Made by a program: the position numbers and the translations under genes. A stretch of 6,045 bases of DNA from Bacillota bacterium (GTDB taxonomy: Bacteria; Bacillota; Bacilli; Bacillales; Cytobacillaceae), in contig JAEWDX010000243.1 in assembly GCA_023389895.1 (NCBI GenBank), positions 1 to 6,045 on the forward strand, read 5' to 3'. The notes under the pieces were generated by a model. That model saw nothing but the letters and a program-made list of their open reading frames with translations. It was not told where the DNA came from and did no database searches. Positions 5,192-6,045 of the stretch are shown piece after piece. Within the stretch, counting starts at the first letter, position 1; each line of letters starts with the position of its first letter.

Positions 5192-6045
5192 ATGACAACT
5201 GTTGATTCATTAGTGGAGAAATTAAAGGAAAACAATAAGAAGATTGAAGCAGGTGGGCATGAGAAATATCATGAAAAACTTCAAGCACAAAATAAACTAT
5301 TCGTTAGAAAACGATTAGAACTGCTATTTGATAAAGGTATATATGAAGAGGATGGAAAGTTTGCAAACTGTATGGAACAGGATTTGCCAGCAGATGGAGT
5401 CGTAACGGCAATAGGAATGATAAATTCTCAGACGGTTTGTGTAATGGCAAATGATTCAACTGTCAAGGCGGGCTCATGGGGAGCGAGGACTGTTGAAAAG
5501 ATTATTCGCATTCAAGAAACGGCTGAAAGGCTAAAGGTTCCAATATTGTATTTAGTTGACTCGGCAGGTGCAAGAATTACTGACCAGCTTGAAATGTTTC
5601 CGAATAGACGGGGAGCAGGAAGGATTTTCTACAATCAAGTAAAACTTTCGGGAATGGTTCCGCAAATTTGTTTGTTATTTGGGCCATCAGCAGCTGGTGG
5701 GGCCTATATCCCAGCTTTCTGCGATAATGTCATTATGGTTGACGAGAATGCATCGATGTATTTAGGATCTCCACGAATGGCAGAAAAAGTAATTGGTGAA
5801 AAGGTAACGCTTGAAGAAATGGGCGGAGCTCGCATGCATTGTACAATAAGCGGCTGTGGAGATGTGCTTGTATTTAGTGAAGAGGAAGCAATCGAATCAG
5901 CGAGAAAATATCTTGCTTATTTTCCCCCTAGCTTCAATGAAAAGCCAAAGATAAGTGCAGCAGTAGAGCCGAAATTTAGTCGCCATCTGGAGGATATTAT
6001 TCCTAAAAATCAAAATGCTCCCTTTGATATGTATGAATGTATTAA
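5192..6045 (+). CDS. Acyl-CoA carboxylase carboxyltransferase subunit, N-terminal part (3' truncated by window)
   Basis: The frame starts at ATG 5192, eleven bases after the first G of GGAGGAG (5181-5187), and stays open to the window edge for 284 codons; no stop is reached. The protein is the N-terminal carboxyltransferase domain of a biotin-dependent acyl-CoA carboxylase. Visible are VDSAGARITDQ (122-132), the oxyanion-type FGPSAAGGAYIPAFCD (163-178), LGSPRMAEKVIGE (191-203) and EEMGGARMHCTISGCGD (208-224). The pattern is closest to methylcrotonyl-CoA/YngE-type subunits as I recall them, though propionyl-CoA carboxylase beta chains share most motifs. The second, C-terminal carboxyltransferase domain starts about where the window ends (PFDMYECI). 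It would accept carboxyl-biotin from the preceding carrier and transfer CO2 to an acyl-CoA in the cytoplasm. Substrate remains open between methylcrotonyl-CoA and propionyl-CoA type compounds. Confidence 0.93.
   Translation, partial: MTTVDSLVEKLKENNKKIEAGGHEKYHEKLQAQNKLFVRKRLELLFDKGIYEEDGKFANCMEQDLPADGVVTAIGMINSQTVCVMANDSTVKAGSWGARTVEKIIRIQETAERLKVPILYLVDSAGARITDQLEMFPNRRGAGRIFYNQVKLSGMVPQICLLFGPSAAGGAYIPAFCDNVIMVDENASMYLGSPRMAEKVIGEKVTLEEMGGARMHCTISGCGDVLVFSEEEAIESARKYLAYFPPSFNEKPKISAAVEPKFSRHLEDIIPKNQNAPFDMYECI

Overview
The window looks like chromosomal DNA from a low-GC, spore-forming member of the Bacillaceae. The DNA is AT-rich, Shine-Dalgarno sites are strong, and there is a textbook sigma-A promoter. 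The gene order closely follows the ylbL-ylbM-ylbN-rpmF-ylbO-ylbP block of Bacillus subtilis. I see no phage, insertion sequence, CRISPR array, tRNA or rRNA.

Layout. (1) 1-510: the 3' end of ylbL (PDZ/Lon-type serine protease) on the + strand, closed by an intrinsic terminator. (2) 535-1749: ylbM/tmcAL on the - strand, convergent with ylbL. (3) 1750-1884: a divergent promoter region between ylbM and ylbN, holding a perfect TTGACA-17-TATAAT promoter for ylbN. (4) 1885-2696: ylbN (DUF177/YceD) and rpmF (ribosomal protein L32), a two-gene ribosome unit ending in a strong terminator. (5) 2727-3485: a crotonase-fold protein that the B. subtilis block, as I recall it, does not have here. It lacks one of the two catalytic glutamates of true enoyl-CoA hydratases. 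(6) 3569-4165: a GerR/RsfA-type sporulation regulator. It is convergent with (7) 4204-4677, the GNAT acetyltransferase ylbP, and the two share a hairpin terminator. (8) 4678-4928: a 251-base AT-rich divergent intergenic region with a cre-like site, an orphan ribosome-binding site and a possible 13-codon ORF. (9) 4929-6045: a biotin carrier protein followed by the N-terminal domain of an acyl-CoA carboxylase carboxyltransferase, which runs off the window.

How the genes work together. The left part is housekeeping: protein quality control, tRNA(Met) acetylation, and 23S rRNA/L32 supply. The right part combines sporulation control (gerR) with acyl-CoA metabolism (crotonase, biotin carrier, carboxyltransferase). 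The last two genes would form a biotin-dependent acyl-CoA carboxylase with a biotin carboxylase encoded elsewhere or downstream. A crotonase lacking the second hydratase glutamate, lying near a carboxylase, raises the idea that it acts as an acyl-CoA decarboxylase or other non-hydratase enzyme; this is inference. I found no clearly novel multi-gene system. The best leads are the altered crotonase active site and the unexplained signals in the 4678-4928 region.
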